The notes: generated from the letters alone by a model not told the origin. DNA of 52,707 bases from Clostridia bacterium (GCA_017399145.1 JAFQEG010000022.1:1-52707); one strand, 5' to 3'. Counted from the stretch's first letter, positions 16,077 through 24,416 are shown. A program made the numbers and translations.

Positions 16077-17354
16077 TTAGCAACTAATTTTGTTGAGACA
16101 GTCAACAAGCTCCTTGTACATGTAGAGTGAGCCCAGGCAAATTATTGATTTGTTGTTTTGACTAGCCTCGCTTACGCAGGTCTTAACTGCACTCATAATA
16201 TCATCAAAGGGCTGTGAGTCAATTCCTAGGCTTGAATATACCTGTGCATAGTCCTTAGCATTCAAGGCACGAGGATTGTCAGGTGTAACGGTATAAACCT
16301 TGTCTGCTACTTGACTTACTCTTTTTGCAATGATATTGTAGTCCTTATCCTTCATTACGCCAGTTATAATATACACTCTTTCATTTGGGAAATATTTTTC
16401 TATACTTTCAACGGCAGAAAAAACGCCCTCTGCGTTGTGTCCGCCGTCAAAAATCATTGTAGGAGTGTCTAAAATTCGCTCAAATCGAGCACTCCACCTT
16501 GCCTTTTCTAATCCTTTTGCAACGTGGCAATCGTCCACACTTATTCCCATTGACCTAAGAATTTCTATCGCCTTTAAAACGTTTGATGCGTTTATTGGCT
16601 GATAGGTGCCTAGAAGCTTTATTTTTATATTTTTGTAGTTTTCAAAATCAAAGATGGTACCATTTAAGGTTGCTTCCTTGATTTTGATATTATTATGGTT
16701 TACATCAAATAGCTTTGAATTCTGTTGGTTTGCCCTTTGCTTGATTACTTCTCTTGCATCAGCATCCTTACCACACCACAAGCAAGGAATACCCTCCTTA
16801 ATTATGCCTGCCTTTTCGTAAGCGATTTTTTCTATTGTATCGCCTAAAATAGACACGTGGTCTAGCGAAATGCCTGTTATTACGGATAAAATGGTAGTAT
16901 CTACTATGTTAGTTGAATCAAGTCTACCACCTAATCCACATTCTAAAATAACATAGTCACAGTTGTTTTGCTTAAAATATTCAAGGGCAATTGCAGTTAC
17001 TAATTCAAACTCAGTTGGCTTTTCTTCCATTTTATCAGCTACTATCTTGACCTTTTCGGTTATTGCTACAAGCTCACTGTTAGAAATGCTTTCACCGTTT
17101 ATTGCCATTCTTTCGTTGAAGAATTTAATGTAGGGTGAGGTGTATAAACCTGTTTTGTAGCCTGCCTCGGTAAGCACTGAGGATAGCATTGCGCAAAAGG
17201 AGCCTTTTCCATTTGTCCCAGCCACGTGTATGAATTTCAGGCTCTTTTGTGGGTTGCCAAGTCCTTGGCAAAGCTTTTCTATTCTTTCAAGCCCTGGCTT
17301 ACAAAATTCCCAATTTATAGAGTGAATGTATTCTAGTGCTTCCTCGTAATTCAT
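16077..17354 (-). CDS. folC: Folylpolyglutamate synthase / dihydrofolate synthase
   Basis: Adds glutamates to folates using ATP, trapping them in the cell. The 425-residue Mur-ligase-family protein carries the P-loop VAGTNGKGSFCAML at about 44-57, the GLGGRLDSTN segment, SLDHVSILGDTIEKIAYEKAGI and the C-terminal domain start TMIFDGGHNAEG. Its start overlaps the stop of folT by four bases, so folate import and retention are coupled, and both lie under the riboswitch at 18000-18096. Confidence 0.95.
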   Translation of the reverse strand: MNYEEALEYIHSINWEFCKPGLERIEKLCQGLGNPQKSLKFIHVAGTNGKGSFCAMLSSVLTEAGYKTGLYTSPYIKFFNERMAINGESISNSELVAITEKVKIVADKMEEKPTEFELVTAIALEYFKQNNCDYVILECGLGGRLDSTNIVDTTILSVITGISLDHVSILGDTIEKIAYEKAGIIKEGIPCLWCGKDADAREVIKQRANQQNSKLFDVNHNNIKIKEATLNGTIFDFENYKNIKIKLLGTYQPINASNVLKAIEILRSMGISVDDCHVAKGLEKARWSARFERILDTPTMIFDGGHNAEGVFSAVESIEKYFPNERVYIITGVMKDKDYNIIAKRVSQVADKVYTVTPDNPRALNAKDYAQVYSSLGIDSQPFDDIMSAVKTCVSEASQNNKSIICLGSLYMYKELVDCLNKISC

Positions 17355-17947
17355 TTGTTTTCCTCTTTTCCCTTTAGCTTTGCAATTTGCTTGCCTATTC
17401 CTCTGCTTCTCATAAGCATATAAATAACAAAAAGCTCAACTATGCCAACAATTAAATAGTTTATTCCTCGATAGCCCATTAGTGTGAAAAAGCCCATACC
17501 CTGCGAGGTTAAATAAAACTCTGCAAGTCCGTAGGTTTTAACTATAACTGAGCCTATAAAGTGGGCAACGAAAAGTGGCACACTTAGGTTTAAAAGTAGG
17601 CTTTTGCTATTCATACCCTTATAGCACAAGCCTGATAGTAAGCCTATAAGCCCACTTGCCACTAAAACAAAGGGGTTGATTTCGTAGCCTACCATAAAGC
17701 AACCTATAAGGTCGGCAACTAAGCCTACCACAAGGCCACTAATTGGACCTAAGGCTACGCCTGTAAAAATTATAGGTAAATTTTCAAGGCTAAAACGCAA
17801 AACTCCTCCTATGTTGAAGGCAAGGAATTTGCCTAGCACGATACTTAATGACACCATTATTCCCATAAACACTAGTCTATGGATTGAAAAAAGAGCTTTT
17901 TTCTTACCTGCTCTTTTTTGTTGTGTGTCTGTTGCCCTTGTTTGCAT
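17351..17947 (-). CDS. folT: Folate ECF transporter S-component
   Basis: 198-residue membrane protein with about five to six helices; LVFMGIMVSLSIVLGKFLAF, ENLPIIFTGVALGPISG and the repeated glycine-rich GLVVGLVADLIG are typical of ECF S-components of the folate group. The folate assignment rests on coupling to folC and the THF-type riboswitch upstream. I chose the ATG at 17945-17947 because GGAGGTG precedes it; a start 210 bases further up would run through the riboswitch. A basic N-terminal tail (QQKRAGKKKALF) precedes helix 1. Confidence 0.9.
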   Translation of the reverse strand: MQTRATDTQQKRAGKKKALFSIHRLVFMGIMVSLSIVLGKFLAFNIGGVLRFSLENLPIIFTGVALGPISGLVVGLVADLIGCFMVGYEINPFVLVASGLIGLLSGLCYKGMNSKSLLLNLSVPLFVAHFIGSVIVKTYGLAEFYLTSQGMGFFTLMGYRGINYLIVGIVELFVIYMLMRSRGIGKQIAKLKGKEENK

Positions 17948-17957
17948 AAAAAAACAC

Positions 17958-17993
17958 CTCCAAAAAAGAATACAGATTACGCACCTTTTTGGA
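17958..17993 (-). promoter_or_regulatory. Ribosome-site sequestering hairpin before folT
   Basis: CTCCAAAAAGG (17983-17993) can pair with CTTTTTTGGAG (17959-17969), burying the GGAG of the folT ribosome site. It follows directly after the riboswitch, so ligand binding most likely controls translation. Confidence 0.6.
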
Positions 17994-17999
17994 GATGAG

Positions 18000-18096
18000 T
18001 CCAGCGGGATGCAACACACGCACCGCAACCAAAACGGTTTTCGTTTCTTGGGCAACTCCCCGTCCCAAAAACACTTGACGCACGTATGTTTACTCT
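18000..18096 (-). ncRNA. Tetrahydrofolate riboswitch
   Basis: On the minus strand, blocks occur in the order I know for the class I THF riboswitch: GAGTAAACAT, GCGTCAAGTG, a TTGGG / CCCAA hairpin, ACGAA, GCGGTG, and TTGCATCCCGCTGG. It sits in the leader of folT-folC, the classic target. The arm that follows can mask the folT ribosome site. The final test would be the THF covariance model. Confidence 0.82.
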
Positions 18097-18118
18097 GTAA
18101 TATCTTAATTATACATAA

Positions 18119-18147
18119 ATAATAGCACAAGCGATTTGCTTTTTCAA
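18119..18147 (-). promoter_or_regulatory. Promoter for the folT-folC leader
   Basis: Minus-strand TTGAAA (18142-18147), 17-base spacer, TATTAT (18119-18124), about 20 bases before the riboswitch. Confidence 0.7.
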
Positions 18148-18226
18148 GAGTTTTCACACAATTATCAAAGGATTTTTAGGATATCATTAGTTTAAAAGAA
18201 ATTTTTGACTTATTTCTTTAATAATA

Positions 18227-18255
18227 TTGACATTTGTAGCAATTTGTGATAATAT
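18227..18255 (+). promoter_or_regulatory. Promoter for the metal exporter gene
   Basis: TTGACA (18227-18232), 17-base spacer, TAATAT (18250-18255). Confidence 0.75.
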
Positions 18256-18267
18256 TCTTGTGGAATT

Positions 18268-18282
18268 TGAGAATGATTTTCA
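18268..18282 (+). promoter_or_regulatory. Fur-family operator
   Basis: TGAGAATGATTTTCA matches the 7-1-7 Fur-type palindrome (TGATAAT-N-ATTATCA). A weaker half-related copy, TGAGAACGAATATGA, follows at 18286-18300. The site lies just downstream of the -10 box, a repressor position. Fur, Zur, PerR or a Mn-sensing relative cannot be told apart. Confidence 0.55.
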
Positions 18283-18316
18283 AATTGAGAACGAATATGA
18301 AAAGAAAGGAGAGATT

Positions 18317-19216
18317 ATGAATACGTTTTCCACACTATTGACCCATACTCACCAGCATAGTGGCGGTGTTTGGGACTCGTTTTTACATTCACTTGAGCAT
18401 TCCCTCAAGGATACTCTTATTAGTATTCCTCTTCTCTTTCTTGCTTATTTGCTTATGGAATTTCTTGAAAGAAAAGCATCCTCAAAAATGGAAAAAACTC
18501 TTAGAAAAATAGGTCCTTATGGTCCTTTGGTTGGCTCGTTTCTTGGGTCTGTGCCTCAATGTGGCTTCTCCGCCTCTGCATCCAATCTATACACAGCAGG
18601 ACTTGTTACTGAGGGTACATTGATTGCCGTATTTCTTTCAACCTCTGATGAGGCCTTGATTATGCTTTTGAGTGCACCTAACTCTGCCTTTGAGATTGTT
18701 AAGCTTTTGGCTACTAAAATTCTTTTTGGTATTCTCTTTGGCTTTGCTATTGACATTATTTTAAAGTCTATGAAAATTAAAAAGGTACAAGTTGAAATGT
18801 GTCAGGATTGTGGCTGTGAGGAATCCGGTGGAATTTTCTTGCCTGCCCTTAAGCACACCTTAAAGATGACTTTGTTTATTTTCGTTATCAACCTTTTGCT
18901 TGGCTTTGGAATTGAGCTTTTAGGTGATGAGCGAATTGGACAATTGCTTTTAAGCAACTCCTTTTTCCAACCCTTCGTTGCCGGATTTATAGGTCTTGTG
19001 CCTAACTGCGCCGTATCTGCTTTGATTACTAAGCTATACATAGCTGGGCATTTATCCTTTGGGTCGGCTATTGCAGGTCTTTCAGCTGGTGCAGGAATTG
19101 GTCTTGCAGTTTTGTTTAAGTCTAATCCTGTTAAGAGGGAAAATTTAAGAATCGTTGTTATTCTCTATATTTGTGCAGTATTAAGTGGTATTGTTTTAAA
19201 TTTAATAGGCATATAA
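18317..19216 (+). CDS. 10-TM heavy-metal (manganese-type) exporter
   Basis: 299 residues with about ten hydrophobic helices in two related halves: each half has a proline/cysteine motif, GSFLGSVPQCGFSASAS in the first and GFIGLVPNCAVSALITK in the second. This inverted or tandem repeat is typical of the putative 10-TM metal exporter family often annotated as a manganese transporter. A histidine-rich start (LLTHTHQHSGG) and a cysteine linker (MCQDCGCEES) between halves may bind metal. I chose the ATG at 18317 after AAAGGAGA. Control by a Fur-like operator fits a metal role. Confidence 0.78.
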   Translation: MNTFSTLLTHTHQHSGGVWDSFLHSLEHSLKDTLISIPLLFLAYLLMEFLERKASSKMEKTLRKIGPYGPLVGSFLGSVPQCGFSASASNLYTAGLVTEGTLIAVFLSTSDEALIMLLSAPNSAFEIVKLLATKILFGILFGFAIDIILKSMKIKKVQVEMCQDCGCEESGGIFLPALKHTLKMTLFIFVINLLLGFGIELLGDERIGQLLLSNSFFQPFVAGFIGLVPNCAVSALITKLYIAGHLSFGSAIAGLSAGAGIGLAVLFKSNPVKRENLRIVVILYICAVLSGIVLNLIGI

Positions 19217-19243
19217 AAAAGCTCTTTTCGAAAAGAGCTTTTT
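19217..19243. terminator. Bidirectional terminator
   Basis: Stem AAAAAGCTCTTTT / AAAAGAGCTTTTT between the exporter and the convergent thioredoxin-like gene. Confidence 0.85.
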
Positions 19244-19730
19244 ATTTTTCTATTAGGTGCTTAAATGAGCTTTCAAAATATTCATAATCCTTTGCACCAA
19301 AAAAGCTTTTTATCATATTGCCATTTTGGTCTAGGACTACGGTGTAGGGATAAGAGGTTGTGCCACCTAGCTTTGTATAAAGCTCATCTCCACCATTGTC
19401 GCTTGCAAAGATTATTTTTGAATCCTTAAAGTTTTCCTCGATAAATTCGGGTGCCTTGTCGCTATAAGTATAGGTGTGCACTGCGATTACGTCAACTGTG
19501 CCCTCGTAATTTGTTGCAAGCTTATCAAGCTCGGGCATTTCATATAGACAATAGGGACACCAAACACCCCAAAAGTTTATAACTGTAATTTTGCCTGTAC
19601 TAGTTGGAATTATAGTTTCTCCTGTTTCACCATTTTCGTCTATTACCTTTAGCTCAATGCTCTTTTCGTTACAGGAAAACAAGGAAAGGCATACTAGTAA
19701 AATTAGGCTTATTGATATTAGTTTTTTCAT
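19242..19730 (-). CDS. TlpA-like thiol-disulfide lipoprotein
   Basis: 162 residues. Signal peptide with lipobox LFSC, acylated Cys20; thioredoxin fold from about 45 with active site WGVWCPYC (Cys58 and Cys61) and the cis-proline in GTTSYPYTVV. It probably reduces or isomerises disulfides of exported proteins on the outer membrane-leaflet side. It is directly preceded, with no gap, by a small four-helix membrane protein that could be its electron or folding partner, though that protein lacks the paired cysteines of CcdA. Confidence 0.86.
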   Translation of the reverse strand: MKKLISISLILLVCLSLFSCNEKSIELKVIDENGETGETIIPTSTGKITVINFWGVWCPYCLYEMPELDKLATNYEGTVDVIAVHTYTYSDKAPEFIEENFKDSKIIFASDNGGDELYTKLGGTTSYPYTVVLDQNGNMIKSFFGAKDYEYFESSFKHLIEK

Positions 19731-20153
19731 TTAGTACCTCTCTAGCTTCATTAGTCGAATTGTAAAAATAGCGGACACGAAAAAGCATACCGCACATATT
19801 AAAAATAAAATGTAGGATTTTGAGTACATTTGTAATGCACCCATTGCGGCAGGAGAAAAACAACAAGCAAAGGAAATTTTTACTATTTTTGTTGACAATT
19901 CTGCTTTTGTCATACCGATTATAGCAAGGACTGCGCCTGTAATTGATATAAGAGCAAGAATTATCATAAATACGGCAGTGACTGTGTAAATATCATTATA
20001 TACGTATTGAAAAATATTTACGTAGTTAGTGTCAATTAGGGTAATACCTGTATTATTAAGTCTATTTTCGCTAACTCTTATTAGTGGTGCGAAAAGCGAC
20101 CCTACCATTACAAGGTGGGAAAGCAAAATGAAAATAAAATGCTTCTTATGCAT
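19731..20153 (-). CDS. Four-helix membrane protein of unknown function
   Basis: 140 residues with four predicted membrane helices at about 5-24, 55-80, 90-110 and 115-135. I do not recognise a family. The outer loop after helix 1 carries RVSENRLNNTG. The stop directly abuts the start of the TlpA-like gene, so the two are translated together and may form one envelope unit. The gene has its own promoter, divergent from thrS. Confidence 0.65.
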   Translation of the reverse strand: MHKKHFIFILLSHLVMVGSLFAPLIRVSENRLNNTGITLIDTNYVNIFQYVYNDIYTVTAVFMIILALISITGAVLAIIGMTKAELSTKIVKISFACCFSPAAMGALQMYSKSYILFLICAVCFFVSAIFTIRLMKLERY

Positions 20154-20177
20154 ATTCTTCTCCTTTCTTTTTTTCTT

Positions 20178-20206
20178 ATTTTAGCATTATTTTTATTTTG
20201 TGTCAA
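20178..20206 (-). promoter_or_regulatory. Promoter for the membrane protein / TlpA operon
   Basis: Minus-strand TTGACA (20201-20206), 17-base spacer, TAAAAT (20178-20183). Its -35 box is five bases from that of the divergent thrS promoter, giving TGTCAA-N5-TTGACA. Confidence 0.7.
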
Positions 20207-20211
20207 TAGTC

Positions 20212-20240
20212 TTGACATTTTAAAAGCAGAGTGATATAAT
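20212..20240 (+). promoter_or_regulatory. Promoter for the thrS leader
   Basis: TTGACA (20212-20217), 17-base spacer, TATAAT (20235-20240). Confidence 0.8.
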
Positions 20241-20249
20241 GATTACGAA

Positions 20250-20476
20250 AAGCGATGACGGAAAGAGTAGCATTATTCTTGATTACAGAGAGAGTGACGT
20301 TTGGTGCAAGTCACTTATGAGAGATTTTGTGAAGACCACTCCAACAGCTACGGGCGGTAAAAAGCCTTGTCGTATCTCCCTGCGTTAAAGGGTAATTGAG
20401 TTAAAGCTCGGGTGGAACCGTGTGAATTTGTTATTTGCACCCCGACAGGTATTTTCCTGTCGGGGTGTTTTTTATT
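20250..20476 (+). ncRNA. T-box leader with threonine specifier
   Basis: The leader begins AAGCGATGACGGAAAGAGTAG, as T-box stem I does, and carries GAAG-ACC-ACTCC with a threonine ACC specifier at 20335-20337. The T-box core GGGTGGAACCGTG at 20410-20422 lies just before a GC-rich terminator (ACCCCGACAGG / CCTGTCGGGGT, 20439-20467, then TTTTTTA). Uncharged tRNA-Thr should favour the antiterminator and allow thrS transcription. Confidence 0.9.
20439..20476 (+). terminator. T-box regulated terminator
   Basis: Stem CACCCCGACAGG / CCTGTCGGGGTG with loop TATTTT and a T run. It competes with the T-box antiterminator. Confidence 0.88.
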
Positions 20477-20502
20477 TGTAAATTTTTATAAGGAGAAAAC
20501 AT

Positions 20503-22434
20503 ATGAAAGCTTTTATTAATGAAAAGGAAGTCCTTTTTGAAGAGGGACAAAGCGTTTTTGACGCATCAAGAAATGCAGAGCTTATTGACCGTAGTGTTAT
20601 TGCCTGCAGAGTTAACGGAAATTTATGTGAGCTTACTAAGGCTCTTTGCGATGGTGACAAGGTTGAGCTATTGACCTTTGCACAGGCAGATGGTAAGCAC
20701 GTATTTTGGCATACTGCATCTCATATTTTGGCTCAGGCTGTAAAAAGACTTTACCCAGAAACAAAGCTAACAATAGGTCCTGCTATTGAAAATGGCTTCT
20801 ACTATGATTTTGATTCTGCGATTTCCTTTACTCCAGAGGTGCTAAAAAGCATTGAGGATATGATGAAGAAAATCGTTAAGGAAAACCTAAAGGTTGAACG
20901 ATTTGAATTGCCAAGGGCTGAGGCTATTAAATTTATGGAGGAAAGAAATGAGCCTTACAAGGTACAGCTTATAAATGAGCTACCAGAGGATGCTACAATT
21001 AGCTTCTATCAACAGGGTGATTTTGTTGACCTTTGTGCAGGTCCTCACCTTTTTGCAACTGGTTCTGTTAAGGCAATCAAGCTACTTCAATGTACAGGTG
21101 CTTATTGGAAGGGTGACCAAAGCAACAAGCAATTACAAAGAGTTTATGGTGTTGCCTTCCCAACTAAGGACGAGTTAAATGCTCATATTACTGCTATGGA
21201 GGAGGCAAGAAAGCGTGACCATAACAAGATTGGCCGTGAGCTTGAATTCTTTACAACCGTTGACTCTATCGGTCAAGGCTTGCCAATTCTTATGCCTAAG
21301 GGTGCAAGAGTAATTCAGTTGCTTCAACGTTGGATTGAGGATACCGAGCAAAGACGTGGTTATCTTTTGACAAAGACTCCTTTGATGGCTAAGCGTGAGC
21401 TTTACAAGATTTCAGGTCACTGGGACCATTATCTTGATGGCATGTTTGTACTTGGCGACCCTGATGATTATACAAAGGAATGCTTTGCACTTCGTCCTAT
21501 GACTTGTCCATTCCAATATCAAGTATTTTTGAACAAAAAGCGCTCATACAGAGACCTTCCTATGCGTCTTGGTGAAACCTCTACTCTATTTAGAAATGAG
21601 GATAGTGGTGAGATGCATGGTCTTATCCGTGTAAGACAGTTTACTATTTCCGAAGGACACTTAATCTTGCGTCCTGACCAATTGGCTGAGGAATTCAAGG
21701 GCTGTCTTGAGCTTGCTAAGTATTGTCTTGAGACTATCGGTCTTTGGGAGGACTGTACCTTCCGTTTCTCACAGTGGGACCCTAAGCGCACAGACAAGTA
21801 CGAGGGTACACCCGAGCAATGGAATGAGGCACAGGAAATTATGGGTAAGCTTCTTGACGAAATCGGTCTTGAGTACGAGATTGGTATTGACGAGGCTGCA
21901 TTCTATGGTCCTAAGCTTGACATTCAATGTAAGAATGTTTTCGGTAAAGAGGACACTATTGTAACAATTCAAATTGATATGCTTCTTGCTAAGAAGTTTG
22001 GTATGGAATACGTTGATTCTAACAATCAGCTTGCAACTCCATATATTATTCACCGTACATCTATGGGCTGTTATGAAAGAACACTTGCGCTCATTCTTGA
22101 AAAGTATGCAGGTGCACTTCCACTTTGGCTATCACCTACACAGGCAGTTATTATTCCTGTTAACTCTGAGTTTGATGATTATGCTAAAGAAATTGAGTCT
22201 AAGATGCTTGCTTGTGGAATGAGAGTTGAGGCTGACCTACGTAATGAAACTATGGGTAAGCGTATTCGTGAGGCACAGCTACAAAAGGTTAACTATGTAA
22301 TCGTTGTTGGTGCTAACGAAAAGGAAGCTGGTACTGTTTCACTTCGTGCACGTGGCGGTATTGACCTAGGTGTTATGCCTATTGATGAAATGATTAGCAA
22401 GCTAAGTCAAGAAATTGATGAAAAGAAAAGATAA
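20503..22434 (+). CDS. thrS: Threonyl-tRNA synthetase
   Basis: Charges tRNA-Thr. The 643-residue class II enzyme is full length: N-terminal TGS domain (first 60 residues), editing domain with HTASHILAQAVKRLYP (zinc-type HxxxH) and CAGPHL, catalytic core with RPMTCPFQYQVF, motif 2 FRNEDSGEMHGLIRVRQF and motif 3 near IIHRTSMGCYERTLALILE, and a C-terminal anticodon-binding domain (GMRVEADLRNETMGKRIRE). Ribosome site AAGGAGA. Regulated by the T-box leader. Confidence 0.97.
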   Translation: MKAFINEKEVLFEEGQSVFDASRNAELIDRSVIACRVNGNLCELTKALCDGDKVELLTFAQADGKHVFWHTASHILAQAVKRLYPETKLTIGPAIENGFYYDFDSAISFTPEVLKSIEDMMKKIVKENLKVERFELPRAEAIKFMEERNEPYKVQLINELPEDATISFYQQGDFVDLCAGPHLFATGSVKAIKLLQCTGAYWKGDQSNKQLQRVYGVAFPTKDELNAHITAMEEARKRDHNKIGRELEFFTTVDSIGQGLPILMPKGARVIQLLQRWIEDTEQRRGYLLTKTPLMAKRELYKISGHWDHYLDGMFVLGDPDDYTKECFALRPMTCPFQYQVFLNKKRSYRDLPMRLGETSTLFRNEDSGEMHGLIRVRQFTISEGHLILRPDQLAEEFKGCLELAKYCLETIGLWEDCTFRFSQWDPKRTDKYEGTPEQWNEAQEIMGKLLDEIGLEYEIGIDEAAFYGPKLDIQCKNVFGKEDTIVTIQIDMLLAKKFGMEYVDSNNQLATPYIIHRTSMGCYERTLALILEKYAGALPLWLSPTQAVIIPVNSEFDDYAKEIESKMLACGMRVEADLRNETMGKRIREAQLQKVNYVIVVGANEKEAGTVSLRARGGIDLGVMPIDEMISKLSQEIDEKKR

Positions 22435-22475
22435 TTTTAGGAAATAATATATAAAACAATTCAAAGGAGATTTAT

Positions 22476-23090
22476 ATGTCAGAAAGAATTGAGGCAAGCT
22501 CCCTTTTCAATATTGGCTATGGTCTTTATGCCATTTCCTACAATGACGGGCAAAGGGATAATGCGTTTATATGCAATAGTGTTGTTCAATTGACAAGCAC
22601 TCCCTTGCAAATAGCAGTTACTATCAATAAGGCAAATTATTCTCACGATGTAATCAAAAATACTAAAAAAATGAACATAAATTGCTTGACTATCGACACT
22701 CCCTTTGAGATTTTTGAAAAATTGGGCTTTAAGAGTGGCAAGGACCATTCAAAGCTTGATGGCATTTTATATTGGAATTCTTCAAATGGTCTTGCAGTTT
22801 TAACTGCCGATTACGTAAACTCATTTATTTCATTAAAGGTAAATGATTGCATTGACTTAGGCACGCACTCAATGTTTATTTGTACTGTTACAGAGGCTGT
22901 TAACATTACAAGTGTTGAGACTATGTCCTATTCCTACTATCACAAAAATGTAAAGCCAAAGCCCCAAGCACAAAAAAAGACGGGGTACGTGTGCAAAATT
23001 TGTGGTTATGTTTACGAGGGCGATACACTTCCCGAGGACTTTGTTTGTCCTTGGTGCAAGCATAGTGCTGAGGATTTTGAAAAGCTATAA
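22476..23090 (+). CDS. Flavin reductase-rubredoxin fusion (high-molecular-weight rubredoxin)
   Basis: 204 residues. The first 155 or so form an FMN-binding flavin reductase-like domain (FNIGYGLYAISYNDG, FICNSVVQLTSTP); the last 40 form a rubredoxin with paired cysteines in YVCKICGYVYEG and FVCPWCKHS. Such fusions pass electrons from NAD(P)H through FMN to rubredoxin and on to flavodiiron proteins or peroxidases that remove oxygen or peroxide in anaerobes. It lies 41 bases after thrS with its own AAAGGAGA site; no promoter is obvious, so read-through from thrS is possible. Confidence 0.9.
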   Translation: MSERIEASSLFNIGYGLYAISYNDGQRDNAFICNSVVQLTSTPLQIAVTINKANYSHDVIKNTKKMNINCLTIDTPFEIFEKLGFKSGKDHSKLDGILYWNSSNGLAVLTADYVNSFISLKVNDCIDLGTHSMFICTVTEAVNITSVETMSYSYYHKNVKPKPQAQKKTGYVCKICGYVYEGDTLPEDFVCPWCKHSAEDFEKL

Positions 23091-23094
23091 ATTT

Positions 23095-23128
23095 AAAAGC
23101 ACTTGACGAAAAGTCAAGTGCTTTTTTC
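23095..23128. terminator. Terminator after the rubredoxin fusion
   Basis: Stem AAAAGCACTTGAC / GTCAAGTGCTTTT with loop GAAAA and a T run; also near the end of the convergent coiled-coil gene. Confidence 0.85.
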
Positions 23129-23152
23129 GATTATTTTAAATCCTGATTCTCT

Positions 23153-24076
23153 CTATTTTGCTCTATAACCATAGCATTTCTTTTTGCTACAAAAATATTC
23201 GTACTTACAATTATGACATTTAGAGTAATCGATGTCTTTCTGTCCTTCGAGTGAAGAAATTATCGCCGATGACACCGCTTGATTTATCTTAATTCTTTGT
23301 TCCTCTTCTTGCTGTTTTGCCCTGTTCTTTTTTTGTACAATTTCAATTTGTTCTTCTACTTCTTTTAAGGATTGTTCTAATTCTTGTTTATAGACTTCCT
23401 TATCTAATGATAAAACTTTCAAAGCCTCTTCTAAACTCTCCGCCCTGTTATCAGCAAGAATTAGTATGATTCTTGTAACATCATTATAATATTCGGGAGC
23501 AACTATTCTTTCTTTTTCCAAAAGCTCTTTTTTTAACGATTTTAGTTCCTCTTTAGCAGTAGCAGAATGCTCGTTATAAAAAACTCTTAGCATTTGATTT
23601 TCTGCCATATAAGCATTTAGATGCTCATTGTATTCCTTTTCATTATATATTTTATTCTGCTCATCTACTTCTTTAGATTTTTCGCACTCTTGCTGAGATT
23701 TTTCAAAATTCTGCATTAATTGTGTTCTCTTTTTATATCCATCCCACACAAGATATATCGCTACACATATGCCGATAACCATAGGCACAAAAATTCCTAA
23801 AATAGCAAAAACACCTGATAGTACACCAAGAGCAATTCCACCATAGAATTTTATGTCTTCCTTCTTTTTGTTTTGCTCAAGCTCGGTTTTGCATTTATCG
23901 TTTTTCTCTTTTGCTATATCATAATTATTGACGCTTTTTAATTCTGGCTTTTCAAGTGTTGCAAAAGCATCAACAAACTCGTCCTCACTATTTTTTATTA
24001 TATTTTCAAGGTATTCCTTGGTCCTTATCTGTTCTTCTAATATCTGTAATTCAAATAATATTTCACTTTTTTCCAT
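23153..24076 (-). CDS. Coiled-coil membrane protein with cysteine-rich tail
   Basis: 307 residues, family not recognised. An N-terminal coiled coil (to about 85) is followed by a glycine-rich double membrane helix (about 92-135), a long charged coiled coil, and a C-terminal cluster KCHNCKYEYFCSKKKCYGY with four cysteines that could hold zinc or a cluster. I chose the ATG at 24074-24076 because GGAGG precedes it. Two tandem promoters lie upstream. A trafficking, division or envelope-scaffold role is only a guess. Confidence 0.6.
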   Translation of the reverse strand: MEKSEILFELQILEEQIRTKEYLENIIKNSEDEFVDAFATLEKPELKSVNNYDIAKEKNDKCKTELEQNKKKEDIKFYGGIALGVLSGVFAILGIFVPMVIGICVAIYLVWDGYKKRTQLMQNFEKSQQECEKSKEVDEQNKIYNEKEYNEHLNAYMAENQMLRVFYNEHSATAKEELKSLKKELLEKERIVAPEYYNDVTRIILILADNRAESLEEALKVLSLDKEVYKQELEQSLKEVEEQIEIVQKKNRAKQQEEEQRIKINQAVSSAIISSLEGQKDIDYSKCHNCKYEYFCSKKKCYGYRAK

Positions 24077-24150
24077 AAATTCCTCCGCTATTTTTACCCC
24101 CACTCCCCGATTTACAGCGAATGTATCTTATCTTATTAATAAGAGAAAAG

Positions 24151-24190
24151 CCAATTTTCACAGGACGAAAAATCGTCCTGTGAAAATTGG
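24151..24190. repeat. Perfect 18-bp inverted repeat
   Basis: CCAATTTTCACAGGACGA (24151-24168) and its exact complement (24173-24190) flank a four-base loop. It lies between the promoter pair and the start of the coiled-coil gene, so it would form in that mRNA leader. There is a T-rich run after it on the minus strand (CTTTTCTCTTATT), so it may act as an attenuator. Confidence 0.7.
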
Positions 24191-24249
24191 ATTAAACTAA
24201 CTATTTTATTGTACACAAAAATTACAGAGTTAGCCTCTGTCTGTCAAGG

Positions 24250-24278
24250 ATTATCTCATTTTTCATTTCTTATGTCAA
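24250..24278 (-). promoter_or_regulatory. Proximal promoter for the coiled-coil gene
   Basis: Minus-strand TTGACA (24273-24278), 17-base spacer, GATAAT (24250-24255). Confidence 0.7.
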
Positions 24279-24307
24279 CCCTTTTTTCCAAATTAAATTG
24301 TAAATTT

Positions 24308-24336
24308 ATTGTAGCATAATTCTTTATCATTGTCAA
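24308..24336 (-). promoter_or_regulatory. Distal promoter for the coiled-coil gene
   Basis: Minus-strand TTGACA (24331-24336), 17-base spacer, TACAAT (24308-24313), 58 bases upstream of the proximal promoter. Confidence 0.7.
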
Positions 24337-24416
24337 CAATAAATGCCTAAATCTACCCGTTATAGAGGAAATTTACGGCAACATCAACACTCTGAAAAAA
24401 CTTAATTGCCACTTTT

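Noticed and set aside
17948-18157. N-terminal extension of folT by 70 residues
   Set aside because: It would translate the THF riboswitch and its promoter-proximal leader; the ATG at 17947 has a strong ribosome site.
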